Of a stretch of 64,000 bases of DNA, positions 1 through 8,875 are shown piece by piece. The notes below the pieces were generated by a model that ran no database searches, was not told where the DNA came from, and worked only from the letters and a program-made list of their open reading frames with translations. The position numbers were made by a program, and so were the translations under genes. This DNA is from Dorea sp. D27 (GTDB lineage Bacteria > Bacillota > Clostridia > Lachnospirales > Lachnospiraceae): contig NZ_KQ236743.1 of NCBI RefSeq assembly GCF_001185345.1, positions 136,372-200,371 of the forward strand, given 5' to 3'. Position 1 is the stretch's first letter. Every line of letters begins with the position of its first letter.

Positions 1-34
1 AGTTGAAATCCTTGGCGAAATGGAATTATAATGA

Positions 35-105
35 GGAAGAGCCGGTATCAGGTACAGGGCTGTTATATGAGATAACATCCCTTGCCTGACTCCGGCTCTT
101 CTTCC
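35..105. repeat. Long imperfect hairpin, about 70 nt
   Basis: The two arms (GAAGAGCCGG at about 37-46 and CCGGCTCTTC at about 92-101) pair. Inside them TCAGGTACAGGG pairs imperfectly with CCCTTGCCTGA, and TGTTAT pairs with ATAACA around a five-base loop. No T-run follows on either strand, so it is not a standard terminator. It could be the 3' end of an upstream transcript or part of a larger RNA. Its role is unknown. Confidence 0.6.
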
Positions 106-218
106 AGCAACGGCGTGCACGCCTCGCTGCAAACGTTTAACTGCGATAATATACACCGTACTAATTTGTATGTGTTGTATACACTAAGCTTGCTACCATT
201 TTCCATCTAGCTGACGCA

Positions 219-238
219 GCCAGCGTTCATCCGCTGGC
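219..238. repeat. Short hairpin in the non-coding stretch 1-484
   Basis: GCCAGCG (219-225) pairs perfectly with CGCTGGC (232-238) around a six-base loop. It lies between the long hairpin at 35-105 and the large inverted-repeat element at 285-466. Apart from these three structures I see no coding potential in 1-484. Confidence 0.55.
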
Positions 239-284
239 CAGTAACGTCACACGGCCGCTCACGCCCTTGTTAGTAAAGTAGATA

Positions 285-466
285 GCGGACGGGGAGCCGG
301 GTGGGAGATGCGCAGGTGTAAGCGGGAGAGGCGGAGAATCCTTTCCGTAGCCCTTATCCTGCGTGATGCAAGCCGCTATCGGCGCGCATTCCGGAGGGTT
401 AGGGATACGTGAAATAGTCGGAGCCTCGTACGCATCGAAGCATCTGCCACCCGGCTCCCCGCCCGC
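285..466. ncRNA. Candidate structured RNA closed by a 27-nt inverted repeat
   Basis: Positions 285-311 and 440-466 are inverted repeats matching at 25 of 27 positions (core GGGGAGCCGGGTGG). The roughly 128 nt between them contain a nested hairpin (GATGC..GCCG / CGGC..GCATT near 367-392). The region is visibly G+C-richer than its surroundings. No open reading frame is evident, and neither strand has a T-run after the outer arms. This looks like a folded non-coding RNA (raiA-type, 6S-like or other) or a small palindromic element. I cannot assign a family or strand from sequence alone. Confidence 0.45.
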
Positions 467-484
467 CGCCTAATTTACTTAAAC

Positions 485-1945
485 TTACATTTTCTTCCGG
501 TGCACGATGTAGGACTGTACCATCAGATACCCCGGATAGATAAGGCAGAATACCGGAAGCAGGAAGTTTGCCGGAAAACCAAGCTTTTCCAGATAACCGT
601 CTACCAGTATGAAGATGACGATGAGAGGCAGTACATAAGAGATATATCCCCTTGTCCAGCTGGGCAGCTTAAGCCCTTTTCCGCTGTTGACTTCTTCGCT
701 GTATTTCTTCCAGCCCCATCCGTATCGGTAGGTGCAGAACAGGAGGTACAGCAGCGATCCAAGCGGAAGCAGCGTGTTGGAAACGATGAAGTCCTCAAGG
801 TCCTGCACGGTGCTTCCTGCGCCGAATGGCTGGAATCCGCTCAAGAGGTTAAAACCAAGGGCGCATGGAAGGGAGAGCAGTATGACGGCGACCGCATTTA
901 CGGCAACCGCCTTTTTTCGGCTCCAGCCAAAATCCATAGCAAATGCCACGATATTTTCAAACACTGCGATAATCGTAGTCAGAGCGGCAAAAGCCATGAA
1001 TGCAAAGAACAGGGAGCCCCAGACTCTTCCGCCGGCCATTTCGTTAAAGGTGGCGGGAAGGGTGACGAAGATAAGTCCCGGTCCGCTGCCTGCGTCGATG
1101 TCATATGTAAAACATGCGGGAAAGATAATCAGCCCTGAAAACAGGGCGACTAAAGTATCCAGAACGACTACGTTCAGACTTTCTGATACGAGGGAATGGT
1201 CCTTCCCGATATAACTTCCGAATATAGCCAGCGCACCGATGCCGAGGCTCAGTGTGAAAAATGCCTGGCCAAGTGCGGCGAAGATAATCTCGCCGAGGGA
1301 ATAGTTCTCAAGAGCTCTTCCAAAATCAGGAATGAGGTAAAAGGCAAGCCCTTCCTTTGCTCCGCTCAGAAGAAAGCTGTGTACGACAAGTACGAGCATG
1401 ACGGCAAACAATGCACCCATCATATACTTGGATATTTTTTCTACTCCGTTTTTGAGACCCTTGGAACAGATGAAGAACCCGATGACGGTTACGACGAGCA
1501 TCCATAGAACCTGCTGTGAAGGGCTGGCAAGAAAACCGGAGAAGGCCGAATTGATCTGCTCCGCGTTTTTGCCGCTCAGTGAGCCGGCAGCGGTCTTGAA
1601 GAAATAAGCGAGCATCCACCCGCCGACTGTCGTATAGAACATCATCAGCATATAGTTTCCGACCAGGGGGACCAACTTGACGAGATGCCATTTCGTGCCC
1701 TCTGGTTCCAGTACCTCAAAAGATCTGGCGGCGGATTTCTGTGCGGCCCGTCCGACGGAATACTCCATCGTCATAATCGGAAGCCCTAGAAGAATCAGAA
1801 ATACAAGATAAATCAGTACGAAAGCAGCACCCCCGTACTGCCCGGTAATATACGGGAACCGCCACACGTTGCCAAGCCCTACCGCACAGCCGGCGCTGAT
1901 CAGCAGGAAGCCGAGACGTGATGAAAATTTTTCTCGTGTGTTCAT
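485..1945 (-). CDS. Sodium-dependent transporter, neurotransmitter:sodium symporter (SNF/NSS) family
   Basis: This 486-residue polytopic membrane protein probably imports an amino acid or related solute with Na+. The N-terminus carries the family signature GLGNVWRFPYITGQYGGAAF in the first membrane segment (about residues 23-42), which in LeuT-type proteins lines the Na+ and substrate sites. About eleven to twelve hydrophobic segments follow, and the length fits bacterial NSS proteins. I start it at the ATG at 1945 because AAGGAG lies eight bases upstream; an in-frame ATG at 1972 would put that ribosome site inside the gene. A good promoter (TTGACA/TAAAAT) precedes it. It is a stand-alone gene, divergent from the surface protein gene. 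The substrate is not predictable. Confidence 0.92.
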   Translation of the reverse strand: MNTREKFSSRLGFLLISAGCAVGLGNVWRFPYITGQYGGAAFVLIYLVFLILLGLPIMTMEYSVGRAAQKSAARSFEVLEPEGTKWHLVKLVPLVGNYMLMMFYTTVGGWMLAYFFKTAAGSLSGKNAEQINSAFSGFLASPSQQVLWMLVVTVIGFFICSKGLKNGVEKISKYMMGALFAVMLVLVVHSFLLSGAKEGLAFYLIPDFGRALENYSLGEIIFAALGQAFFTLSLGIGALAIFGSYIGKDHSLVSESLNVVVLDTLVALFSGLIIFPACFTYDIDAGSGPGLIFVTLPATFNEMAGGRVWGSLFFAFMAFAALTTIIAVFENIVAFAMDFGWSRKKAVAVNAVAVILLSLPCALGFNLLSGFQPFGAGSTVQDLEDFIVSNTLLPLGSLLYLLFCTYRYGWGWKKYSEEVNSGKGLKLPSWTRGYISYVLPLIVIFILVDGYLEKLGFPANFLLPVFCLIYPGYLMVQSYIVHRKKM

Positions 1946-2013
1946 TTTGCTACACTCCTTATAAAATAACATGCTGCCCTCGGGAAAACATACAGACCGA
2001 GGGTACTTCCCCT

Positions 2014-2043
2014 ATTTTACTAAATAGAGTGACGACGTGTCAA
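2014..2043 (-). promoter_or_regulatory. Promoter of the SNF-family symporter
   Basis: On the minus strand, TTGACA (2043-2038) and TAAAAT (2019-2014) are separated by 18 bp, about 70 bp upstream of the start codon. It is back to back with the promoter at 2058-2086. Confidence 0.6.
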
Positions 2044-2057
2044 TCATCAAATGCTTG

Positions 2058-2086
2058 TTGACAAACACAGCAATAGCGGATATGAT
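2058..2086 (+). promoter_or_regulatory. Promoter of the surface adhesin gene
   Basis: A consensus -35 TTGACA (2058-2063), a 17-bp spacer and TATGAT (2081-2086) form a strong sigma-A promoter about 120 bp ahead of the start codon. The spacing leaves an untranslated leader of roughly 115 nt. Confidence 0.7.
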
Positions 2087-2208
2087 AATTACACTCGTCA
2101 AGTAATTCTATCAGACAACGAATCAGTTCGTCATCATACGGGGACTCCCCGTCCATGGGAGCAATCATCCCATATTTTCCTTCAACCACTAAGAAAAGGA
2201 GAATGCTT

Positions 2209-3744
2209 ATGAAACACGTAGCCAGACAATGGAGGCTGTTGGCGTCCGGTTTATTTTTGATGCTAATCTTTCGCGCCCTTCCGGGGCTGGAAGAGGCGGA
2301 GGCGCGGGCTGCGTCCGTCTCTCTCGTACAGGGGGAGGCAGTCTATTACCAGGGCTATTCGACACATTACTATTATATAGACGGTGTCCTTGGATACTGC
2401 CTCGAGCCGGGCAAGACACCGCCGTCCGATGGAAGCTATGATTCACAGGTCATCGATAACAGCGAGCTTCTGAGCAAAGCGATGTATTACGTCTACGGAG
2501 GTCCGGGCTATGAGACCCATATGAAGCCTGCGCTTCCAGAAGCATGGAGGTCCGAAGCGAACGTCTACTGTCTGTCCCACTGTGTCCTGTCATATGTATA
2601 TGACAACTTAAGCGGGGACAGTGATGCATTTATCGGATTGAATGAAGAGATGAAGAACCAGGTAATACAGTGTGCTGCATGGATCAGAGCATGGCCTGCC
2701 ATACCGGCTCCCGATATCTCGTTCTCCGGAACGGAGTTCAAAAGCTGGTTTGACAGAGAAGGAAAGCAGCAGAGGACAGATGAGATAACGTGTATCGGTG
2801 ATGCGGACAACAGTATTACGATTCCGCTTCCGGAGGGGGTGTGGCTTGTCAATGCCACCAAAGGGACTAAGAAGTCCGGAAAGGTCCAGGTGATGGGGGG
2901 CGACCGTTTCTATTTGTCTGCCGATGCCGGAACGCTTAACGGAGAACGGTATGAGAGCGGAGCGCTGTATGGCAGCCGCCGGCAGGCGTGGCGGACCTTA
3001 GTAATCAGGCCTGGAAGCAATGGACAGAATATCGGCGGCGGAAGCCTGATAACGGTCGAGACAGCACCTGCTTCTCTGGCAGTGACGTGGCTTCCAAGGC
3101 CGGAGCTTGACACGGATAAGCAGGCGGATAAGACTGGAAAGTCCTATAAACTGGGGGATATTGTCACCTATACGATAGAAGTGACACAGCGCATTCAGGG
3201 TGCGGTTGCCAAAAATGTCGTCATTTCAGACACGATACTGACCGAGGGGGTCAAGCTTCAGAAAAATTCTGTCGTCTTGCTGGACGCTCAACAACGGGCC
3301 GTATCGGACGCAATGATTACAGTAGAAGGGAATACTTATACAATCCGTTCGGGCGAGTCGCTGGAATTTCTCCAGAGCGTCGAACGCGGAGAGAAGTTCT
3401 TTGTGGAATACCAGATAGCCATTACCGATGCGTCCGTCATTGGGAGGGAGATAGAGAATGAAGTGATTGTGAGGGCGGACAATGCCGACGAGGTGAGGGA
3501 CCGTGAGATTGTCAAAGTGGAGGAGCCTGAGACGCCGAAGGAACCCGAAGAGCCGGAAGAGGTGCCCAAAGAAGAGGAACCCGAAATAGAGGAACCCGAA
3601 GAAGAACCCGCGCCAAAACCGGCAGTAAAAGCAGAGGCGGTCAAGACGGGGGATGAAGAAAATTTGATGGTTCTTATCTTATTGCTCATTCTTTCTTGCA
3701 CCGCAATCACCGCCTGTGGTAAAATAGCTCGTAAGACTAAGTAG
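2209..3744 (+). CDS. Cell-wall-anchored surface protein with thioester-type adhesin domain
   Basis: This is a 511-residue exported protein. In order it shows: a signal peptide (about 1-35); a domain resembling Cys-Gln thioester adhesins with YCLEPGK (Cys64) and a following CLSHCVLSY segment; a beta-rich region resembling DUF11/isopeptide domains (about 300-425, YKLGDIVTYTIEV, NVVISDTI); an acidic Pro/Glu spacer (about 436-475); and a sorting region VKTGDEEN, membrane segment and basic tail KIARKTK. VKTGD resembles the non-LPXTG sorting motifs of clostridial surface proteins. I start at ATG 2209 because AAGGAG sits seven bases upstream. The likely role is adhesion to host tissue or mucus. The thioester Gln partner is not clear to me. 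Confidence 0.8.
   Translation: MKHVARQWRLLASGLFLMLIFRALPGLEEAEARAASVSLVQGEAVYYQGYSTHYYYIDGVLGYCLEPGKTPPSDGSYDSQVIDNSELLSKAMYYVYGGPGYETHMKPALPEAWRSEANVYCLSHCVLSYVYDNLSGDSDAFIGLNEEMKNQVIQCAAWIRAWPAIPAPDISFSGTEFKSWFDREGKQQRTDEITCIGDADNSITIPLPEGVWLVNATKGTKKSGKVQVMGGDRFYLSADAGTLNGERYESGALYGSRRQAWRTLVIRPGSNGQNIGGGSLITVETAPASLAVTWLPRPELDTDKQADKTGKSYKLGDIVTYTIEVTQRIQGAVAKNVVISDTILTEGVKLQKNSVVLLDAQQRAVSDAMITVEGNTYTIRSGESLEFLQSVERGEKFFVEYQIAITDASVIGREIENEVIVRADNADEVRDREIVKVEEPETPKEPEEPEEVPKEEEPEIEEPEEEPAPKPAVKAEAVKTGDEENLMVLILLLILSCTAITACGKIARKTK
3696..3725 (+). promoter_or_regulatory. Possible promoter of the leuCD-nhaC-thrC operon
   Basis: TTGCAC (3696-3701) and TAAAAT (3720-3725) with an 18-bp spacer lie inside the last codons of the adhesin gene, 40 bp ahead of leuC. 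This would allow the operon to be transcribed independently. The -35 box deviates from consensus. Confidence 0.4.
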
Positions 3745-3765
3745 ATGAAGGAGGCGTCATAAGAT

Positions 3766-5039
3766 ATGGGAATGACGATGACACAGAAGATTCTCGCGGC
3801 ACATGCGGGGCTTGACCATGTAGAAGCGGGCCAGCTGATTGAAGCGAAGCTCGACGTAGTTATGGCTAACGACATTACAGGGCCGATGGCGGTGCCTGTA
3901 TTTAACCAGATGGCGGATAAAGTATTTGATAAGGAGAAGGTAGTCCTAGTACCGGATCATTTTACGCCGAACAAGGATATCAAATCCGCGGAAAATTCCA
4001 AGTCCATCCGTGAATTTGCAAAGAATCAGGGGCTGACCCATTATTATGAAGTGGGACAGATGGGAATTGAACATGCAATCCTGCCGGAGAAGGGCATAAC
4101 TGTCGCGGGGGAATGCATCATCGGAGCGGATTCCCACACATGTACATACGGAGCGCTCGGAGCATTTTCCACCGGTGTCGGTACTACAGACATCGCGACG
4201 GGGATGGCGACAGGAGAGCTGTGGTTTAAAGTCCCCTCTGCCATTAAGTTCGTGCTGACCGGAACGCCTTCCCGGTATGTGAGCGGTAAGGATATCATCA
4301 TCCATATTATCGGAAGGATTGGCGTGGACGGCGCCCTGTACAAATCCATGGAATTTACGGGGGACGGCATCCAAAGCCTTACGATGGACGACCGCTTTAC
4401 GATGGCGAACATGGCTATCGAGGCCGGAGCGAAGAATGGAATCTTTATCGTCGATGAGCGCGCCAAAGCATATATGAAAGAACACTCTGGAAAGAGCTAC
4501 ACGATATATGAAGCGGATGAAGATGCAGCCTATGATGAGGTCGTAGAAGTCGATCTCGCCAAGGTCCGTCCTACGGTGGCATTCCCGCATCTCCCCGGCA
4601 ATGCGAAGACGATAGATGAGATTGAGGCCATGGAGCCGATCAGGATAGACCAGGTAGTCATCGGTTCCTGTACGAACGGCCGTATGGAAGATATGAGAAG
4701 AGCGGCTGCGGTATTAGAGGGGCAGAAAGTACACCCGGATGTGCGTGTGATGATTATACCTGCCACGCAGAAGATATATAAGCAATGTATCAGGGAAGGG
4801 CTGGTTGATATCTTCATCGATGCCGGCTGCGCTTTCAATACGCCGAGCTGCGGTCCGTGCATGGGCGGGCACATGGGTGTGCTGGCGGCAGGCGAGAAGT
4901 GTGTTTCCACGACAAACCGTAACTTCGTAGGCAGAATGGGGCACGTGGATTCCCTGATCTACCTTGCCTCCCCTGAAGTGGCTGCGGCAAGTGCCATAGC
5001 GGGGTATATTGCGAATCCAGAGAAAGCAGGTGACAGATA

Positions 5040-5040
<1 letters not shown>
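3766..5040 (+). CDS. leuC: 3-isopropylmalate dehydratase large subunit (LeuC/aconitase family)
   Basis: The large [4Fe-4S] subunit isomerises 2-isopropylmalate to 3-isopropylmalate in leucine synthesis together with LeuD. At 424 residues it belongs to the short archaeal/clostridial LeuC/HacA class. The three cluster ligands are visible as Cys302 ([10 protein letters not shown]) and Cys362/Cys365 (CGPCMGG). [15 protein letters not shown] and [10 protein letters not shown] are family motifs. AAGGAGG lies 11 bases ahead of the ATG. It overlaps leuD by one base (TAATG). Neither leuA nor leuB is nearby, so a related 2-methylmalate or homoaconitate substrate cannot be excluded. Confidence 0.9.
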
Positions 5041-5531
<491 letters not shown>

Positions 5532-5546
5532 TGAGGATTATCTGGT

Positions 5547-6821
5547 ATGGGAAATGAGAGAGGAAATGGGGCGGCGCTGCTGCCGATAGGAGTATTTCTG
5601 GTAATATTCCTCGGTGCGGGTATCGTGACGGGAGACTTTTATGCAATGCCTGCCATAGTAGCATTCTTAATAGCGCTTTTTATAGCTTTTATACAGAACA
5701 GAGGACTGAGCTTTCAGGAGAAGATCAGGGTAATATCAAAGGGAGTGGGGGATGAGAACATCATTACGATGAGTCTAATCTTCCTGTGCGCCGGCGGGTT
5801 TTCCGGCGCTGTGACAGCAGCCGGCGGGGTGGAGAGCACAGTCAACTTCGGCTTATCTATCCTGCCTGCCAAGATTGCAGTCGTGGGCCTGTTTGTCATC
5901 GGATGTTTCATCTCAGTTTCTATGGGGACATCGATGGGAACGATAGCGGCACTTGCGCCGATAGCAGTAGGAATCAGCGAGAAGACAGGATTTTCCCTGG
6001 CGGTCTGCATCGGAGCGGTCGTGTGCGGCGCCATGTTCGGGGACAACCTGTCCATGATATCGGATACGACCATCGCGGCGGTCAAGACGCAGGGATGTGA
6101 GATGAAGGACAAGTTCCGGGAGAACTTCCTCATCGTACTTCCGGCAGCCATCATCACAATTATCATCTTCCTTGTCATTACATGGAACGGTAACGCCAGC
6201 GTGGCCGCGGGCAGCTATAACATCCTGCGCGTCATCCCGTATATACTTGTGCTCGTAGGGGCACTGATCGGCATCAACGTATTTGTGGTCCTGATTGGCG
6301 GGACTGTCGTGTCACTCGTCGTAGGGGTAGCCACCGGCAGCCTCGCGGCAGGTGAGATGTTCACAGCCGTCGGCAGTGGGGTGACAGGCATGTATGATAT
6401 CACGGTCATCTCCATCGTCGTGGCCTGCATCGTGTCTCTTGTGAAAGAGTTCGGCGGCATCCAGTTCATTTTAAATCTGATCAAGCGGAGCATCAGAGGA
6501 CAGCGGGGAGGAGAGGCCGGTATCGCCGGACTGTCCCTTCTTGTCGATATGTGTACGGCGAACAATACGGTAGCCATCGTCATGGCCGGTCCTATCGCAA
6601 AAGATATCAGCGAAGAGTTTGACATATCGCCGAGACGGTCCGCGTCTCTGCTGGATATATTTACGTCCGTAGGACAAGGGCTGATTCCTTACGGGGCACA
6701 GCTGCTCTCGGCGGCAAGCCTTACAGGGCTGACACCATTTAACATAATGCCATATTTGTTTTATCCGATATTGATGGCAATCAGTGCAATTCTTTTTATT
6801 GCATTCAGGAAAGCAGATTGA
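5547..6821 (+). CDS. Na+/H+ antiporter, NhaC-type family
   Basis: This 424-residue integral membrane protein has about eleven or twelve hydrophobic segments. VSMGTSMGTIAALAPIAVGI and CGAMFGDNLSMISDTTIAA are characteristic of the NhaC/YuiF ion-transporter superfamily, where the Asp/Ser/Thr residues take part in ion coupling. It exchanges Na+ for H+, or possibly moves an organic acid or amino acid as in related NhaC-family carriers. It lies 15 bp after leuD and just before thrC, so it is co-transcribed with amino acid biosynthesis genes. That context makes an amino or keto acid substrate worth considering, but this is inference. Confidence 0.85.
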   Translation: MGNERGNGAALLPIGVFLVIFLGAGIVTGDFYAMPAIVAFLIALFIAFIQNRGLSFQEKIRVISKGVGDENIITMSLIFLCAGGFSGAVTAAGGVESTVNFGLSILPAKIAVVGLFVIGCFISVSMGTSMGTIAALAPIAVGISEKTGFSLAVCIGAVVCGAMFGDNLSMISDTTIAAVKTQGCEMKDKFRENFLIVLPAAIITIIIFLVITWNGNASVAAGSYNILRVIPYILVLVGALIGINVFVVLIGGTVVSLVVGVATGSLAAGEMFTAVGSGVTGMYDITVISIVVACIVSLVKEFGGIQFILNLIKRSIRGQRGGEAGIAGLSLLVDMCTANNTVAIVMAGPIAKDISEEFDISPRRSASLLDIFTSVGQGLIPYGAQLLSAASLTGLTPFNIMPYLFYPILMAISAILFIAFRKAD

Positions 6822-6834
6822 AAGGATGGAAAAG

Positions 6835-8325
6835 ATGAATCTACATTATAAGAGCACAAGAAATTCCAACTTGAAGGCCACGGCATCAGAGGCCGTGCTG
6901 AAAGGTCTTGCACCGGATGGCGGACTGTTCGTGCCGGAGCGCATCCCGAAGCTGGACATCTCGCTGGACAGGCTCAAAAGCATGAGCTATCAGGAGACGG
7001 CATACGAGGTGATGAAGCTGTTTCTGACTGATTTCACGGAGGAGGAGCTAAAGACCTGTATCGGCAGGGCATATGACAGCAAGTTTGACACGGAGGAAAT
7101 TGCTCCGCTTGCGAAAGTGGGTGATACGTATTATCTGGAACTATTCCACGGCTCTACGATAGCATTCAAGGATATGGCCCTGTCCATACTTCCACAACTG
7201 ATGACTACATCTGCGAAGAAGAATAATGTAGAGAATGAAATCGTTATACTGGCGGCTACGTCTGGTGATACAGGGAAGGCGGCTATGGCTGGTTTTGCGG
7301 ATGTGGAGGGTACGAGGATCATCGTGTTCTACCCGAAGAACGGCGTGAGCAAGGTGCAGGAGCTTCAGATGGTCACGCAGAAGGGAAATAATGTAGATGT
7401 GGTGGCGATACATGGGAATTTTGACAATGCCCAGAGCGGCGTGAAAGCGATGTTTGAAAATGCGGAGCTGGCACATAAGCTGGCAGGTAACGGATACCAG
7501 TTTTCCTCCGCCAATTCCATCAACATCGGCCGGCTTGTCCCGCAGGTCGTATATTATGTCTATGCTTATGCGAAGCTGCTCGGGGAAGAGGAGCTGTCCG
7601 GGGGAGAGAAGATGAATGTTGTCGTTCCGACCGGCAATTTCGGTAATATATTGGCAGCGTATTATGCGAAACAGATGGGTGTGCCGATTAACAGGCTCAT
7701 CTGCGCGTCGAATGAGAATAAGGTACTGTTCGACTTCTTCCGCACGGGAACGTACGACAGGAACAGGGCATTCGTGCTCACGACATCCCCGTCTATGGAT
7801 ATTCTGATTTCGAGCAATCTGGAGCGTCTCATCTACCTTGTCACCGGTGAGGATTCCGGCCGGACTTCCAGATTTATGGAAGAACTGAGGGACGGAGGAA
7901 GTTATGCGCTTACGGAAGAGATGAGGGAAAGATTGAAAGACTTTGAGGCCGGATACGCGACAGAAGCACAGACGGCAGATCAGATCAGACGCATCTATGA
8001 ATCCACCGGATATGTACTGGACACGCATACGGCCGTAGCCTCATATGTATGTGACGAGTACAGGAAGAAGTCAGGGGACTGCAGCAAGTGCCTCGTGGTC
8101 TCAACGGCCAGCCCTTATAAGTTTGCTAAGAGTGTCATGACCTCCATCGACAGCACGTATGAAGCAGAAGAGGATTTCCTCCTGCTGGACAAGCTGGAAG
8201 AAGTGTCAGGGGTGGAGATGCCCCGGGCAATTGCAGACATTCTTCATGCAGACGTGCTGCATAGGACAGAGTGTGATGCGGATAAGATGGAAGATACGGT
8301 AAAAGAGATATTAAATATACGATAA
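6835..8325 (+). CDS. thrC: Threonine synthase
   Basis: This PLP enzyme converts O-phosphohomoserine to threonine. It has 496 residues, normal for the long bacterial/fungal-type ThrC. The N-terminus MNLHYKSTRN..LKATASEAVLKGLAPDGGLFVPE is diagnostic. The PLP lysine is Lys112 in STIAFKDMA, and AATSGDTGKAA and VVPTGNFGN bind the cofactor phosphate. I choose ATG 6835, with GAAAGG nine bases upstream; longer starts would run into nhaC. It lies 13 bp downstream of the antiporter in the same operon. Confidence 0.93.
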   Translation: MNLHYKSTRNSNLKATASEAVLKGLAPDGGLFVPERIPKLDISLDRLKSMSYQETAYEVMKLFLTDFTEEELKTCIGRAYDSKFDTEEIAPLAKVGDTYYLELFHGSTIAFKDMALSILPQLMTTSAKKNNVENEIVILAATSGDTGKAAMAGFADVEGTRIIVFYPKNGVSKVQELQMVTQKGNNVDVVAIHGNFDNAQSGVKAMFENAELAHKLAGNGYQFSSANSINIGRLVPQVVYYVYAYAKLLGEEELSGGEKMNVVVPTGNFGNILAAYYAKQMGVPINRLICASNENKVLFDFFRTGTYDRNRAFVLTTSPSMDILISSNLERLIYLVTGEDSGRTSRFMEELRDGGSYALTEEMRERLKDFEAGYATEAQTADQIRRIYESTGYVLDTHTAVASYVCDEYRKKSGDCSKCLVVSTASPYKFAKSVMTSIDSTYEAEEDFLLLDKLEEVSGVEMPRAIADILHADVLHRTECDADKMEDTVKEILNIR

Positions 8326-8339
8326 TTGAGGTGTGACAG

Positions 8340-8684
8340 ATGTTGAATGGAATATTTGGAATATTTGGACTTGGATGTGGATTATACTGTCTGTATGCGT
8401 ACTTTATGATGAGAACGAAAAAAGAGATCAATACGACGATTCTGCTGCCGAAGGAAGCGAGGTTCAAAAAATGCAAAGATGTGGATGCCTACTGCAGAGA
8501 GATGTCCCCTCCGCTGCTGACGCTCGGGATAATCGTAACCGCATACGGCGGGCTGGACTTATACAATACTTACATGGGCGGCATAGGTATTTTGTTCCTC
8601 ATAATGTTTGCCCTCGTGTGGGTGGCGCTCATCTGGTTTTTTGTGGCTGTCCGAAAGTGCAATAAGAAATATTTTGGTGTGTAG
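8340..8684 (+). CDS. Small membrane protein of unknown function
   Basis: I do not recognise this 114-residue protein. It has a hydrophobic N-terminal segment (about 1-24), a basic central part with KKCKDVDAYCREMSPP, two more hydrophobic segments (about 57-103) and a basic tail VRKCNKKYFGV. It therefore probably spans the membrane three times. GAGGTG lies just ahead of the ATG. It is the last gene of the leuCD-nhaC-thrC operon, 14 bp after thrC, and is followed by a terminator. Confidence 0.75.
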   Translation: MLNGIFGIFGLGCGLYCLYAYFMMRTKKEINTTILLPKEARFKKCKDVDAYCREMSPPLLTLGIIVTAYGGLDLYNTYMGGIGILFLIMFALVWVALIWFFVAVRKCNKKYFGV

Positions 8685-8690
8685 ATGCAG

Positions 8691-8727
8691 AAAATGCAGG
8701 ATTAAAAACTGAATCCTGCATTTTTTG
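8691..8727 (+). terminator. Rho-independent terminator of the leuCD-nhaC-thrC operon
   Basis: AATGCAGGATT pairs with AATCCTGCATT around an eight-base loop and is followed by a run of T. It sits directly after the 114-residue membrane protein gene. Confidence 0.85.
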
Positions 8728-8812
8728 TAATTATTCATACAATACATACAACAATTATGAAATAAATGAATGATAAAAAACAAAAACTTTCGTGAAAACA
8801 TTGTTAAAGTCT

Positions 8813-8841
8813 TGACTTTTCTTCTGAAAAATGAGATAATG
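8813..8841 (+). promoter_or_regulatory. Promoter of pckA
   Basis: TTGACT (8813-8818), a 17-bp spacer and GATAAT (8836-8841) precede pckA by about 35 bp. The intervening leader holds an AAGGAGG ribosome site. Confidence 0.65.
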
Positions 8842-8875
8842 AATCAAATTTGGAATTTTAAGGAGGAAAAGAGAC

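Noticed and set aside
500..1138. Long open frame opposite the SNF symporter gene
   Set aside because: Its codons are a shadow of the conserved symporter; no ribosome site and no recognisable protein.
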